The notes under the pieces were generated by a model, which saw nothing but the letters and a program-made list of their open reading frames with translations, was not told where the DNA came from and did no database searches. From JAFAHS01 sp046728175 (lineage in GTDB: Bacteria > Desulfobacterota > Binatia > Binatales > Binataceae): 20,140 nucleotides of DNA. Both the position numbers and the translations under genes were made by a program. Positions 1 through 7,396 of this stretch are shown here, piece by piece; positions within the stretch are counted from its first letter, which is position 1, and each line of letters starts with the position of its first letter. The stretch spans positions 1-20,140 of the forward strand of contig JBKPEA010000002.1 in assembly GCA_046728175.1 (NCBI GenBank), given 5' to 3'.

Positions 1-771
1 GTGCGCTCGCTGAACTCGCCGGCTCAGGCCGCCCTTGACGGCGACCGGCGCTCCGGCTCAGCAGGTAACTATGCAGTCGCTGACGCGACTGCTTCGCTCA
101 TTAACCACTGGCTCAGAAAACACGAAATTCCTGACGCCTCCGTTCCGGCAGCTTGGCCAGCACTGTGGTGCAGAACACTTTGCCCACTCCCGGAAAGCTA
201 CGTAGCACCTCACTCTTGCGCCGCCAGGCCTCCGAGCGCCGGGCTTATCGATGTCATCGTCAATCTGGGCGATGCGGCCCCTACAAGTAAACAATATGCT
301 GGCGTAACTCCTTACGGACCTGCGCGCTGGCGCGCTGCAGTCGCTGCTGCTCCGCCACGCGCATCTCAAGCAATTGGTCGCGCCGGGTGGCCAATTCCTG
401 CAGCGCCTGGGTCTCCGCATCCAGCGGCGGCCGCGGCGCGGGTTGCTCGCGTTGCGCGAAAAGCGCCAGCAGCTTGGCATCGATGCGGTCGGTCTTCGCT
501 AATAGTCCGCTACCCCGCGCGTAGCTCCGCACCCAGCTTGGATTGACGGCCGCCCTGCGACTCCTGCGGTCCACAGAGCCGCTACTATCTGCCGTTGCAA
601 TCCGCCGGTCGCTTCCACCACCAGCTTGGCTTGCAGTTTGCTCAACCGACCCACCACCTGCTTGAGCCCCGCCCGATCGTAGGCCCGCGTGAAACTCTCG
701 CCGCTGGGACGCACTGCCACCACCAGCTGGGTCTTGCTCACATCGATCCCAACATACACATCCTCGCCCAT
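1..771 (-). pseudogene. IS110-family transposase, frameshifted and truncated
   Basis: The intact protein would be a DEDD-type transposase/recombinase of the IS110 family. The N-terminus opens at ATG 771 with MGEDVYVGIDVSKTQLVVAV, the family's first catalytic-Asp strand (GIDVSK), followed by VVEATGGLQ. Reading then moves to another frame near 560 (VNPSWVRSYARGSGLLAKTD, then RIDAKLLALFAQRE), the usual second acidic region. A third frame near 283 gives GRIAQIDDDIDK. A fourth near 225 gives SFPGVGKVFCTTVLAKLPE, the helix-hairpin-helix region that precedes the Ser-containing C-terminal domain. It ends at a stop near 112. At least three frameshifts are therefore needed and the gene is dead. The C-terminal serine domain is not recognisable and may be beyond position 1 or lost. 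Long plus-strand reading frames here are antisense shadows. Confidence 0.85.
73..92. repeat. Perfect 8-bp inverted repeat, 4-nt loop
   Basis: GCAGTCGC at 73-80 and GCGACTGC at 85-92 are exact reverse complements around TGAC. The hairpin lies in the degraded distal part of the IS110 remnant, where transposase coding similarity has already faded. It could be a small inserted palindromic element or part of an element end. No further identity can be given. Confidence 0.4.
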
Positions 772-980
772 CACCCCGCTGCTCCTCGCTCCGGGTCCTA
801 CCCGTCCTTGTACATGCGGGCTCGTGCCGTGCGCGCGGCCTGTCAACTGTTCGAGCTGTGGACGGTGGATTTAGCGGACGCGACGATCCTAGCTGGAAAA
901 CGGTCTCTTACCGATACAGGTTACTACGGTCTGCCGCGCCCGATGCTATCTAATTGCGCCGATTTGCAGATACAAGGTTA
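772..980 (-). ncRNA. Candidate IS110 left-end region (possible bridge RNA remnant)
   Basis: This roughly 200-base stretch upstream of the IS110 transposase start has no credible coding frame. IS110-group elements encode a structured bridge RNA in the non-coding left end upstream of the recombinase gene. Read on the minus strand, the region contains at least two compact hairpins: CGGT-AAGAG-ACCG (900-912) and CGGGT-AGG-ACCCG (792-804). Whether it was a functional bridge RNA is inference from position and hairpin content only. The element's transposase is broken, so any RNA here is probably relic. Confidence 0.25.
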
Positions 981-1053
981 ACTGGCGGGCAAGCACTTTC
1001 ATGATCACTTCCCGCCGCGTCATCGCCGCACCCCGCCGCTCGATGTTCTCCAT
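946..1053 (-). pseudogene. Transposase-like N-terminal fragment
   Basis: A short minus-strand frame from ATG 1053 encodes MENIERRGAAMTRREVIMKV followed by LARQLT and then an unrelated tail ending at 946. The MTRREVIMKVLARQLT segment resembles the N-terminus of transposases that begin with a short helix before a helix-turn-helix, such as ISNCY/IS1202-like proteins. The expected continuation (a residue pattern like W..AAE.LG..) is missing after LT, where the putative IS110 left end begins. It may be a target gene interrupted by the IS110 element. The family assignment is from remembered motif shape only. Confidence 0.3.
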
Positions 1054-1076
1054 CGCGCGGCTCTACCCCACCGTGC

Positions 1077-1136
1077 GGACATCTTTAAATGTTTATGCCC
1101 CGGACATTCGCAATGTTTATGACACACCACTATCAT
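1077..1136 (+). promoter_or_regulatory. Repeat-containing control region upstream of rrf2-type gene
   Basis: Two imperfect direct repeats each carry GGACAT followed by AATGTTTATG (1077-1097 and 1102-1121). The second contains a perfect dyad ACATT-CGC-AATGT (1104-1116), and the first a weaker ACAT/ATGT dyad. A plausible promoter is TTCGCA (1107-1112), an 18-base spacer and TATCAT (1131-1136), so the second dyad would cover the -35 box. This is the arrangement expected for autoregulation by the Rrf2 protein encoded 55 bases downstream. A second -35-like TTGACA is at 1142-1147 without a good -10. Confidence 0.4.
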
Positions 1137-1190
1137 CTAAATTGACAAACTTGAGGCCCCGCGGTACCGGTTGGACCAGCGGCGCGCGGA

Positions 1191-1649
1191 ATGATCTCCC
1201 AGAAATCGAAGTACGCTCTCAAAGCCTTGACCGTATTGGCTGAGGAATACGGGAAAGGACCAGTGCTTATCGCCGACGTCGCGGCGCGCGAGAATATCCC
1301 GCGAAGCTTTCTGGAGCTCATATTACTGGAGCTCAAAAACCATCGGTTCCTTGACAGCCGAAAAGGCCGGGGCGGCGGTTATTTCCTGGCGAAGGCCCCG
1401 GCGCAAATATCGGTGGGACAGGTGCTGCGGGCGCTCGAAGGACCCCTGGCCCCGCTGCCTTGCGCGAGCAAAACGGCCTATCGGAAGTGCGATGAATGCC
1501 GGGACGAACGCACCTGCGGAGTGCGGCTCCTGATGCGCGACGTGCGTGAGGCAACCGCCCGTATCCTGGACTCCACCTCGATTGCAGACCTCCTGAAGCG
1601 TTCCCAGGTCGCGGCGCGGGGCCGGGAAGCGCTTGAATTTTCGATCTAG
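1191..1649 (+). CDS. Rrf2-family transcriptional regulator, cysteine-containing
   Basis: A 152-residue winged-helix regulator. The N-terminus MISQKSKYALKAL is the typical Rrf2/IscR start, followed by the recognition helix around residues 26-50 (IADVAARENIPRSFLELILL) and the beta wing SRKGRGGGYFLAK (56-68). Four cysteines, C91, C100, C103 and C109, sit where IscR and relatives bind an Fe-S cluster or sense redox or NO. The spacing C-X8-C-X2-C-X5-C is not identical to E. coli IscR, so the cofactor is uncertain. The protein ends soon after the sensor region. It is followed on the same strand by msrA, an oxidative-damage repair gene, which fits a redox-responsive role. The start ATG is the first Met of the conserved N-terminus. 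No isc or suf genes are adjacent, so an IscR label is not justified. Confidence 0.9.
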   Translation: MISQKSKYALKALTVLAEEYGKGPVLIADVAARENIPRSFLELILLELKNHRFLDSRKGRGGGYFLAKAPAQISVGQVLRALEGPLAPLPCASKTAYRKCDECRDERTCGVRLLMRDVREATARILDSTSIADLLKRSQVAARGREALEFSI

Positions 1650-1757
1650 GCTTTCGTCGAGATTTGAGGTCACCAACACGGCTTGCGAGCCGAAGGAATA
1701 TCCAACTATAAGCGAGACATACGATCATGGGCGCGAACCTCGTGCCGCGGTGAACCG

Positions 1758-2282
1758 ATGAGAGTCGAGCAAGCGATGTTTGGTGCGGGCTGCTTCTGGA
1801 GCGTAGAGGAGGCATTTCGCCAGGTGGAAGGCGTAGTGAACGTTGCGGTCGGTTACAGCGGTGGAACGGTCCCAAATCCGACCTACCGGATGGTTTGTAG
1901 CGATCGCACGGGTCACGCCGAGGTCGTGTACCTTCAGTACGATGCGGAGCAGGTCTCCTACGATGATTTGCTCGACGTGTTCTGGCAGATCCACGACCCT
2001 ACCACGCTTAATCGGCAAGGGGTCGACATCGGATCGCAATATCGTTCCGCGATTTTTTTCTATAGCGACGAGCAGCGCGGGCGTGCCGTAGCATCCAAGC
2101 AGCAGCTTCAGCGATCCGGCCGCTTTGGCCGTCCAATCGTCACCGAAGTATCCCCCGCAGGAGCGTTTTACCGCGCCGAAGATTATCATCAGCGATACCT
2201 CGAGAAGGCCGGGCTTTCCGAGGGATGCGGAGTCAACGGCTGCAGCACGAAAGTCGCGCGCAAAGCAGTCCGCCAGGGCTGA
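1758..2282 (+). CDS. msrA: Peptide-methionine (S)-S-oxide reductase MsrA
   Basis: Reduces methionine-S-sulfoxide in proteins and free methionine, using thioredoxin. The protein is 174 residues from ATG 1758, and an upstream TTG at 1683 in the same frame would only add a non-conserved leader. The signature GAGCFW is at residues 9-14, with catalytic C12. The family blocks GYSGG, TGHAEVVY, FWQIHDPTTLNRQG and DIGSQYRSAIF follow in the normal order. The C-terminus carries two further cysteines in EGCGVNGCS, matching the usual resolving cysteines. There is no signal peptide, so it is cytoplasmic. It lies 108 bases after the Rrf2 regulator on the same strand. No MsrB domain is fused or adjacent. Confidence 0.97.
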   Translation: MRVEQAMFGAGCFWSVEEAFRQVEGVVNVAVGYSGGTVPNPTYRMVCSDRTGHAEVVYLQYDAEQVSYDDLLDVFWQIHDPTTLNRQGVDIGSQYRSAIFFYSDEQRGRAVASKQQLQRSGRFGRPIVTEVSPAGAFYRAEDYHQRYLEKAGLSEGCGVNGCSTKVARKAVRQG

Positions 2283-2333
2283 ACTTCCGACCCAACTCGT
2301 CACTTAACCCGAGGTTCGTGGTGCCCGGGGATC

Positions 2334-2969
2334 GTGGCGGATATACTTGTCTGCATGCCTGCCGATCCTTCAGGAGCGACCGAAGGCGCCGCTAGTGCGC
2401 CGGCGCATTCGCCGGACCGCCTGAGCTCGGTGGCGGCCCGCTTCCAGGCCGTGGTTTTGCGGCGCGCGCTGATCGCAGGCGTGCTGGTTCTGCTCGTGAT
2501 GGTCGGGCTGTTCCTGTCAAATTTCGCGGTCAACAAAGCCTTGGGGTACTGGGAGCTGATGTTTCCGGTTTTCGGTGTCGCATGCGTGTGGCACGAGCTG
2601 GCGGGTGGCGCAGCGTACGTCAAGCCACTATGGCGAATTCTCGTGCGTCAGGCTTTCCACTGGCTGTTTCCGATCGTCGCGGTGCGGGTCCTGTTCCTCC
2701 AGCATGCGCGCGGCCAGATGTCGGCCGATTCGGTCGCACTGGTGGTTCTGGTCTTGCTCGCGGTCACCTGTTTCTTGGCTGGAGTACACTTCGACCACAC
2801 CTTCGTGTGGGTCAGCCTGGTCCTCGTTGCGGCCGCGATTGTGGGTACCGAGATCGAGACCTATCTATGGCTGATTGCGGTTCTTGGGGCGGTCGCTCTG
2901 GCACTGGCAGTGATTTCGAGCGTACTGCTGCGCAGACGCGGGGCCAGCGTGAACGCACCCTCCGGCTGA
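2334..2969 (+). CDS. Multi-pass membrane protein of unknown function
   Basis: I do not recognise a family. The protein has up to 211 residues from GTG 2334. An ATG at 2355 (residue 8) is an equally possible start, since neither has a convincing ribosome site. After a soluble, Ala/Pro-rich N-terminus of about 40 residues there are five or six hydrophobic segments, at about 45-65, 72-92, 105-122, 133-151, 157-172 and 177-198, ending in a basic LLRRRG tail. Charged or polar residues inside the membrane region include WHE (86-88), RQAFHW (105-110) and HFDH (152-155). The His/Asp/Glu content could matter for metal or haem binding, but this is speculation. It lies 51 bases after msrA on the same strand and may be cotranscribed. 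Confidence 0.7.
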   Translation: MADILVCMPADPSGATEGAASAPAHSPDRLSSVAARFQAVVLRRALIAGVLVLLVMVGLFLSNFAVNKALGYWELMFPVFGVACVWHELAGGAAYVKPLWRILVRQAFHWLFPIVAVRVLFLQHARGQMSADSVALVVLVLLAVTCFLAGVHFDHTFVWVSLVLVAAAIVGTEIETYLWLIAVLGAVALALAVISSVLLRRRGASVNAPSG

Positions 2970-3018
2970 AGTCTCATCCGACGTGAACCGGTGTGCAGTG
3001 AAGAAAAACACACTGATC

Positions 3019-3033
3019 GGAGCAACGTGCTCC
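3019..3033. terminator. Hairpin in the 2970-3229 gap (possible terminator)
   Basis: GGAGCA-ACG-TGCTCC is a perfect 6-bp stem with a 3-base loop, 50 bases after the membrane-protein gene. No run of T follows, so intrinsic termination is uncertain. The rest of the 260-base gap holds no credible gene. Its 3' end contains the promoter annotated at 3186-3212. Confidence 0.3.
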
Positions 3034-3185
3034 CGCAGGATTGAGCCGTACCCTTCGACCCGGTTCCCACAGCCCGAGCCAGTAAATTATTAGAGCAGGC
3101 CAGCGGTCGGGCAGAAGGTTGTTAAGAGGTGAAATCCAAGCTGTCAATTTCGTGTTTCCGCTCGCCCTTTTTGACTGTTATCGGC

Positions 3186-3212
3186 TTGACCTGTGCTGAT
3201 ACAGGCTAATAT
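3186..3212 (+). promoter_or_regulatory. Candidate promoter with embedded operator for the aldolase/HyuA/DUF917 operon
   Basis: TTGACC (3186-3191) is followed after 15 bases by TAATAT (3207-3212), or after 18 bases by TATAGA (3210-3215). A dyad CCTGT-GCTGAT-ACAGG (3190-3205) occupies the spacer, the usual place for a repressor operator. The first gene of the operon starts at 3230. The cognate regulator is not known; a broken TetR gene lies downstream of the operon. Confidence 0.45.
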
Positions 3213-3229
3213 AGAGAGTCGGGCCAGAG

Positions 3230-3943
3230 ATGAGCCGCTATAGCGACTACAAACGGGAAATCCTCGAGATCAGCCGGAAACTCTCAGAGGAAGGATATTT
3301 TGGGACCAAATCCGGCACCGCCGGAAACGTCTCCATGCTGGTCGAGGGTGAAGAAGTGATTGCCGTCACTCCGACCCGCATGCGTTATGACATGATGCGG
3401 CCGGAAGACATCTGCGTCATCGATTTCAACCTTCATTCCATCGAAGGCTCGCACCAACCTTCGATGGAGTCGCCCATGCATGTCGCGGCCTACCAGGTGC
3501 GCCGCGATATCAACGCGGTTATTCACACCCATCAGGTGTACGCGAGCGCGATCAGCATTCTGAACCTCCCAATTCCGCCGCTGTTCGATGAAGTCACGCT
3601 GGCAATCGGCGATATCGTGGACGTGATTCCGTACGCGCTCTCCGGTACGCGCGAGCTGCACGAAGCGGTCGCGCGCAAACTCGCCAACCGGTGCCACTGC
3701 TATCTGATCCAGAATCACGGGGCGCTGTGCGTGGGTGAGGACCTGGAGAACACCTTCACCTATGTCGAGTTGCTCGAGAAAATCTCGATGGTGTACTCGC
3801 ACGCGCTGGCCAGCGGCAAACCGATCAGCACTCTGCCCAGGCCGATCATCGAGAAACTCGTCGCCTCGATGATCGCGCGCCAGGACCTTGAGATCGAACG
3901 CAAGGACGCACTCACGAGGAGAGCCGAAGCCCGGCGCGCTTGA
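3230..3943 (+). CDS. Class II aldolase/adducin family protein (FucA-like)
   Basis: A 237-residue protein of the family that includes L-fuculose-1-phosphate aldolase and L-ribulose-5-phosphate 4-epimerase. These are zinc enzymes acting on phosphorylated sugars or related hydroxy acids. The phosphate-binding loop GTAGNVS is at 29-35, the catalytic acid E80 in SMESPMH, and the metal histidines H99, H101 (IHTHQ) and H163 (QNHGAL), in the same order and spacing as FucA. There is no signal peptide. It is the first gene of a plus-strand operon, followed by HyuA-like and DUF917 genes. That context is unusual for sugar aldolases and suggests cleavage or decarboxylation of a hydantoin- or oxoproline-derived intermediate. 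Substrate unknown. The start ATG follows a purine-rich stretch and the conserved N-terminal helix. Confidence 0.9.
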   Translation: MSRYSDYKREILEISRKLSEEGYFGTKSGTAGNVSMLVEGEEVIAVTPTRMRYDMMRPEDICVIDFNLHSIEGSHQPSMESPMHVAAYQVRRDINAVIHTHQVYASAISILNLPIPPLFDEVTLAIGDIVDVIPYALSGTRELHEAVARKLANRCHCYLIQNHGALCVGEDLENTFTYVELLEKISMVYSHALASGKPISTLPRPIIEKLVASMIARQDLEIERKDALTRRAEARRA

Positions 3944-4027
3944 GACCTGCTGACGGTGCGCTCAACTGATGTCCTCTGAATGAAGCGGTGGCGATCGATC
4001 TTAGATAGCCACCAGGCGTGGACTCGC

Positions 4028-5554
4028 GTGAAGCTGGTTGCCGGAATAGACGTGGGCGGGACCAACACCGACGCGGTGCTGGTTCGCGATACGCAAATCG
4101 TTGGATGGGCGAAAGTCCCCACCACCGCGGATGTCTACAGCGGGATCGTTGCGGCGCTGAGCAAAATCGGTGGCGCGGCCAGCGCAAGCCGCGTTCACAT
4201 CGGGACCACGGCCTTCACCAACGCGCTGGTCGAACGGCGCGATCTGGCTCGCACCGCTGCGATTCGTGCCGGGAAGCCGGTGTCCGAATCGCTGCCGCCC
4301 ATGACCGATTGGCCCGACGATCTGCGCGCTGCGGTTTCCAACCAGAGCTACTTCGTCAGTGGAGGACGCGAGTACGACGGCCGTCCGATCGGAACCCTGA
4401 ATCGACAGGAGATCGCGGAGATCGCACGACGGCTCACCGCGACCGAAACCACGCAGGCGGCGGTGACCTCCGTCTTCGGAACCTCGTACCCCGACGATGA
4501 GGTACGGATTGCCGAATGGCTGGTAGCCGAAAACCCCAGGCTGCAGGTTTCGCTATCGCATCGAATCGGCCGGTTTGGAATCCTCGAACGCGAGAACGCC
4601 ACGCTGCTCAATGCGATGCTGCGGCCGCTGGCGGCGCGGACCGTCGCCGCGTATCAGGCCGCGGTACCGGCCAATCTTTTCATCAGCCAGAACGATGGAA
4701 CGGTGGCGCGCGGTAGTCGCGCGGTCGAGGCCCCAATTTTCACGGTGGCTTCGGGACCGACCAACAGCCTGCGCGGGGCCGCAATCCTGGCGTCGTCACC
4801 AGAGGCGTGCGTGCTGGACGTGGGCGGAACCACCACTGATGCGGGCGTGGTGCATCTTGGTTATCCGCAACCCGCTGGCCTGGATCTCGCGGTGGGCGGA
4901 GTGCGGACCAATTTTCGGATGCCGGATCTTTGCTCGGTCGGCATCGGTGGCGGCAGCCTGGTCGACCTGGGAACCGGCGAGGTGGGCCCACGGAGCGTGG
5001 GTTTTCGCTTGACCGAGGACGCGATGGTGTTTGGCGGTGCAACCCTGACGCTTACCGACGTAGCGGTGGCCGCAGGCCGAATCCGGTTGGGCGACCGCTC
5101 CCGCGTCGCGCATCTCCGCGCCGAAACCATCGCGCGCGTGGACCAGCGCTTGCGAATTCGCCTCGAGCGGTTGCTCGAGAATTTTGAGCGCGCCGGCCGC
5201 AACCTTCCGATCATCCTGGTGGGAGGAGGCGCGCCGCTAGTCGAGGAGTTGCTGCATGGCCTGGGCCGGGAAGTGTTGTGCCCCGAGCGTGCCGATGTCG
5301 CCAACGCCTATGGAGCCGCCATGGCGCAGGCCGGCGGAGAAGCCGACCTGACGTTTTCCTCCACGGCAGTTTCGCGTCCGGAAGCCCTCGCCCGCGCGGA
5401 ACGGGAAGCGCATCGGCGTGCCGCCGATGCTGGTGCGGCGCCGAACACGGTGACCACGGTCGAGCTCGAAGATGCCGCGTTCTCCTACCTGGCGAGCGAC
5501 GCGATTCGGGTTCGGGCCCGAGCAGTCGGCGATATCGAGGACCCGGCACAATGA
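4028..5554 (+). CDS. Hydantoinase/oxoprolinase family protein (HyuA-like, ASKHA fold)
   Basis: About 508 residues from GTG 4028. An upstream ATG at 3980 would add 16 residues that precede the conserved domain. The N-terminus KLVAGIDVGGTNTDAVLV carries the phosphate-1 loop of this ATP-dependent family (GIDVGGTNTD, residues 6-15). HIGTTAFTNAL follows, then the second nucleotide loop CVLDVGGTTTDAGVV (261-275), GVRTNFRMPDLCSVGIGGGS, and the adenosine loop IILVGGGAPL. Family members hydrolyse hydantoins or 5-oxoproline, or carboxylate ketones, with ATP. No HyuB/oxoprolinase beta subunit is present. Instead the stop codon overlaps the start of the DUF917 gene by ATGA, a known HyuA/DUF917 pairing that also occurs as fusions. 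Cytoplasmic. The exact reaction is unknown. Confidence 0.88.
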   Translation: MKLVAGIDVGGTNTDAVLVRDTQIVGWAKVPTTADVYSGIVAALSKIGGAASASRVHIGTTAFTNALVERRDLARTAAIRAGKPVSESLPPMTDWPDDLRAAVSNQSYFVSGGREYDGRPIGTLNRQEIAEIARRLTATETTQAAVTSVFGTSYPDDEVRIAEWLVAENPRLQVSLSHRIGRFGILERENATLLNAMLRPLAARTVAAYQAAVPANLFISQNDGTVARGSRAVEAPIFTVASGPTNSLRGAAILASSPEACVLDVGGTTTDAGVVHLGYPQPAGLDLAVGGVRTNFRMPDLCSVGIGGGSLVDLGTGEVGPRSVGFRLTEDAMVFGGATLTLTDVAVAAGRIRLGDRSRVAHLRAETIARVDQRLRIRLERLLENFERAGRNLPIILVGGGAPLVEELLHGLGREVLCPERADVANAYGAAMAQAGGEADLTFSSTAVSRPEALARAEREAHRRAADAGAAPNTVTTVELEDAAFSYLASDAIRVRARAVGDIEDPAQ

Positions 5555-6657
5555 GCTACACGATTCGCAGGTCCGATGTATCGGCCCTGGCGCTGGGCTC
5601 CGCGGTGCTCGGATGCGGCGGGGGTGGCAATTCCTATTATGGTCAACTGGTCGCGCGGCGCGTGCTGACCGAGGAGACGGCGGTTCCGGTCATCGATGTC
5701 GACGACATGGAGCCGGGCTCGTTCGCCATCAGCCCAGCTGCGGTAGGCGCTACCTTGGTAGCATTGGAGAAGCCGCCGAGTCTGATCGCCTTGCGCGCCG
5801 GTCTTGCTGCGGTTACCCCGGCGCTCAAAGGCCGGCTGACAGCATTCTTCGCCGGCGAGATCGGGGGCTTGCAGTGCATCTTTCCGTTACTGGCTGCGGC
5901 TCAGGCCGGATTGCCACTGCTGGACGGCGATGGGATGGGCCGCGCGTTTCCAGAGCTTCAGATGACGACCTTTTCGATCTACGGGACCACGCGCGGGCTA
6001 CCCCACGCGCTTAGCGGCGACCGGGGCATTCTCCCCCTTCCGCCAATCAGCAATCATCCCGCGCCTGCCAGCTCAGAGCCGCCGGGAATCCAGTTTGAAC
6101 GTGCGGTCCGCAAAGTGTGTACGGAAGAAGGCGGGTTGATCTATCTGACTGCGGTTTTCGATCAAGAGTCCCTGAGCCGCACGCTGGTGCGCGGCTCCAT
6201 CTCGCTCGCGCTGCGAATCGGGCGCGCCGTAGAATCGGCGCGGACCAGCGCCACGGATCCCATCCGCGCGATCATCGATGCTGCCGATGGAAAAACACTT
6301 CTAGTGGGAAAGATCGTGGACGTCGAACGGCAGTTCCGCGCAGGCCACGACTGGGGAACCGTGCGCGTGGAAGGCGTGGACGAGGACCGCGGTCGTCGAA
6401 CGGAAATCGCGTTCAAGAATGAATATCTGATTGTAAAGCTCGACGATGAGATCGTCTTAACCGTTCCCGACCTTATCACTCTGGTTGAAACTGAATCCGG
6501 CACTCCCGTCAGCACAGAAATCCTGAGACCGGGATTGCGTGTCACCGTCCTGGCCCTGCCGGCCTCTCCGTTGCTCACGACTCCAGTCGCACTCAAGTCG
6601 GTCGGGCCGACTGCGTTCGGCTACAATCTTCCTTACAAATCTTTTCGATCCGCTTAG
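5551..6657 (+). CDS. DUF917 / S-methyl-thiohydantoin desulfurase-like protein
   Basis: A 368-residue protein of the DUF917 family; one family member has been described as an S-methyl-(thio)hydantoin desulfurase. Visible family features are the Gly-rich start LGSAVLGCGGGGNSYYG (15-31), the FAGEIGG segment (100-106) and the DGDGMGRAFPELQM block (125-138) expected to bind metal or substrate. The C-terminal half, from about residue 180, is the second domain, with GKIVDVERQF and FKNEYLIVK. The start ATG lies in an ATGA overlap with the HyuA stop, so translation is coupled and the two probably act together. The frame is open further upstream inside HyuA, but that part does not match the family. The specific substrate here is inferred only from family and context. 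Confidence 0.88.
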   Translation: MSYTIRRSDVSALALGSAVLGCGGGGNSYYGQLVARRVLTEETAVPVIDVDDMEPGSFAISPAAVGATLVALEKPPSLIALRAGLAAVTPALKGRLTAFFAGEIGGLQCIFPLLAAAQAGLPLLDGDGMGRAFPELQMTTFSIYGTTRGLPHALSGDRGILPLPPISNHPAPASSEPPGIQFERAVRKVCTEEGGLIYLTAVFDQESLSRTLVRGSISLALRIGRAVESARTSATDPIRAIIDAADGKTLLVGKIVDVERQFRAGHDWGTVRVEGVDEDRGRRTEIAFKNEYLIVKLDDEIVLTVPDLITLVETESGTPVSTEILRPGLRVTVLALPASPLLTTPVALKSVGPTAFGYNLPYKSFRSA

Positions 6658-6813
6658 AAGCTCAGGTCACCTTTGTTGTGTTCTGCAGCGCGGCCCTGAT
6701 CCGCGCGTTGTACCAACGGACAATGCTCGAAGCGGGAGGTCCTTTGCTAGCATGCGGCTCGCTTATGGACACTTCGAGTCTGCGAACGACCTTCAAACCG
6801 CGCCTGAAGCAGG

Positions 6814-7396
6814 ATGAGAAGAGCGCCCGAGACCCGGCGGCGTCCGCTCGAGGCCGCGATCTGGTGTGTGATCGAATGCGGATACGCTAACACCACCGGT
6901 TCGGAGATCGCGGAGCGCGCGGGACTGTCGCGGGGGGCTCAGCTCTATCACTTTCCGACCAAAGAGGAATCATTCGCCAAGGCAGTCGAGCATCTGGGGA
7001 ACTGATGTTCAACGAGCTGCGACAAAAGGTGGAGCAGCTTCCGGTCGGGACCGGCGTTCCCTCGCGATCGATCTCATTTGGGAAAGCGTTAATGGCCCGC
7101 TTTACCGGGCGTGGCTCGAACTGGTGATCGCCAGCCGCACCTACGCCTACCTCCGCGATTCGATCCGCGCCGTCAATACTCGTCTCACCGAATCCTTGGA
7201 GAAAACGTTGAGCGGTCTGTTCGTGCCTTCCACTTCGAACGTTCCGGACCTGGATCGCTTTCCAGTTATGCTCTTCCTCATGTTCCAAGGATTGGCGATC
7301 GGCGCCGAAGCGCGTGAAAAAAGGGTCATCGAACAGGTTCTGGCCGCGGCCAAGGACATCTGCGGGGTACTGTTCACTCCTCGACCGGCGGGGTAG
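6814..7396 (+). pseudogene. TetR-family regulator broken by two frameshifts
   Basis: From ATG 6814 the first frame encodes a TetR DNA-binding domain: ETRRRPLEAAIWCVIECGYA, then TTGSEIAERAGLSRGAQLYH (28-46) and FPTKEE. It stops at 7005. The next frame starts at 7005 with MFNELRQKVEQLPVGTG. Near 7065 reading moves again, giving AIDLIWESVNGPLYRAWLEL, VIASRTYAYLRDSIR and LMFQGLAIGAEAREK up to the stop at 7396. Both changes are in the -1 direction, equivalent to one lost base each. Joined, the frames give a normal-length TetR protein. The gene is either recently inactivated or affected by sequence error. The 156 bases before it contain no clear gene; a 21-codon frame (6752-6817) ends in an ATGA overlap with its start. 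The 3' end overlaps the convergent cytochrome gene by 23 bases. It may once have controlled the upstream operon. Confidence 0.75.

Larger units (their letters stand above)
1..980 (-). mobile_element. Degenerate IS110-family insertion sequence (partial)
   Basis: The reverse strand carries a recognisable but broken IS110-type transposase that starts at 771 and runs off the left edge. About 200 bases of non-coding sequence (772 to roughly 980) lie upstream of the transposase start, which is where IS110-group elements keep their left end. The right-hand boundary is inferred: at about 975-980 a different transposase-like reading frame (946-1053, minus strand) stops matching its expected continuation. 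No terminal inverted repeats are visible, which is normal for this family. The other end lies outside the window, so element length and target site cannot be determined. Confidence 0.6.

Noticed and set aside
1..981. Long plus-strand frames over the IS110 remnant
   Set aside because: The minus strand carries clear transposase motifs; the plus frames are low-complexity antisense readings.
5278..5550. N-terminal extension of the DUF917 frame into the HyuA gene
   Set aside because: No match to the family start; the ATGA overlap at 5551 gives the natural start.
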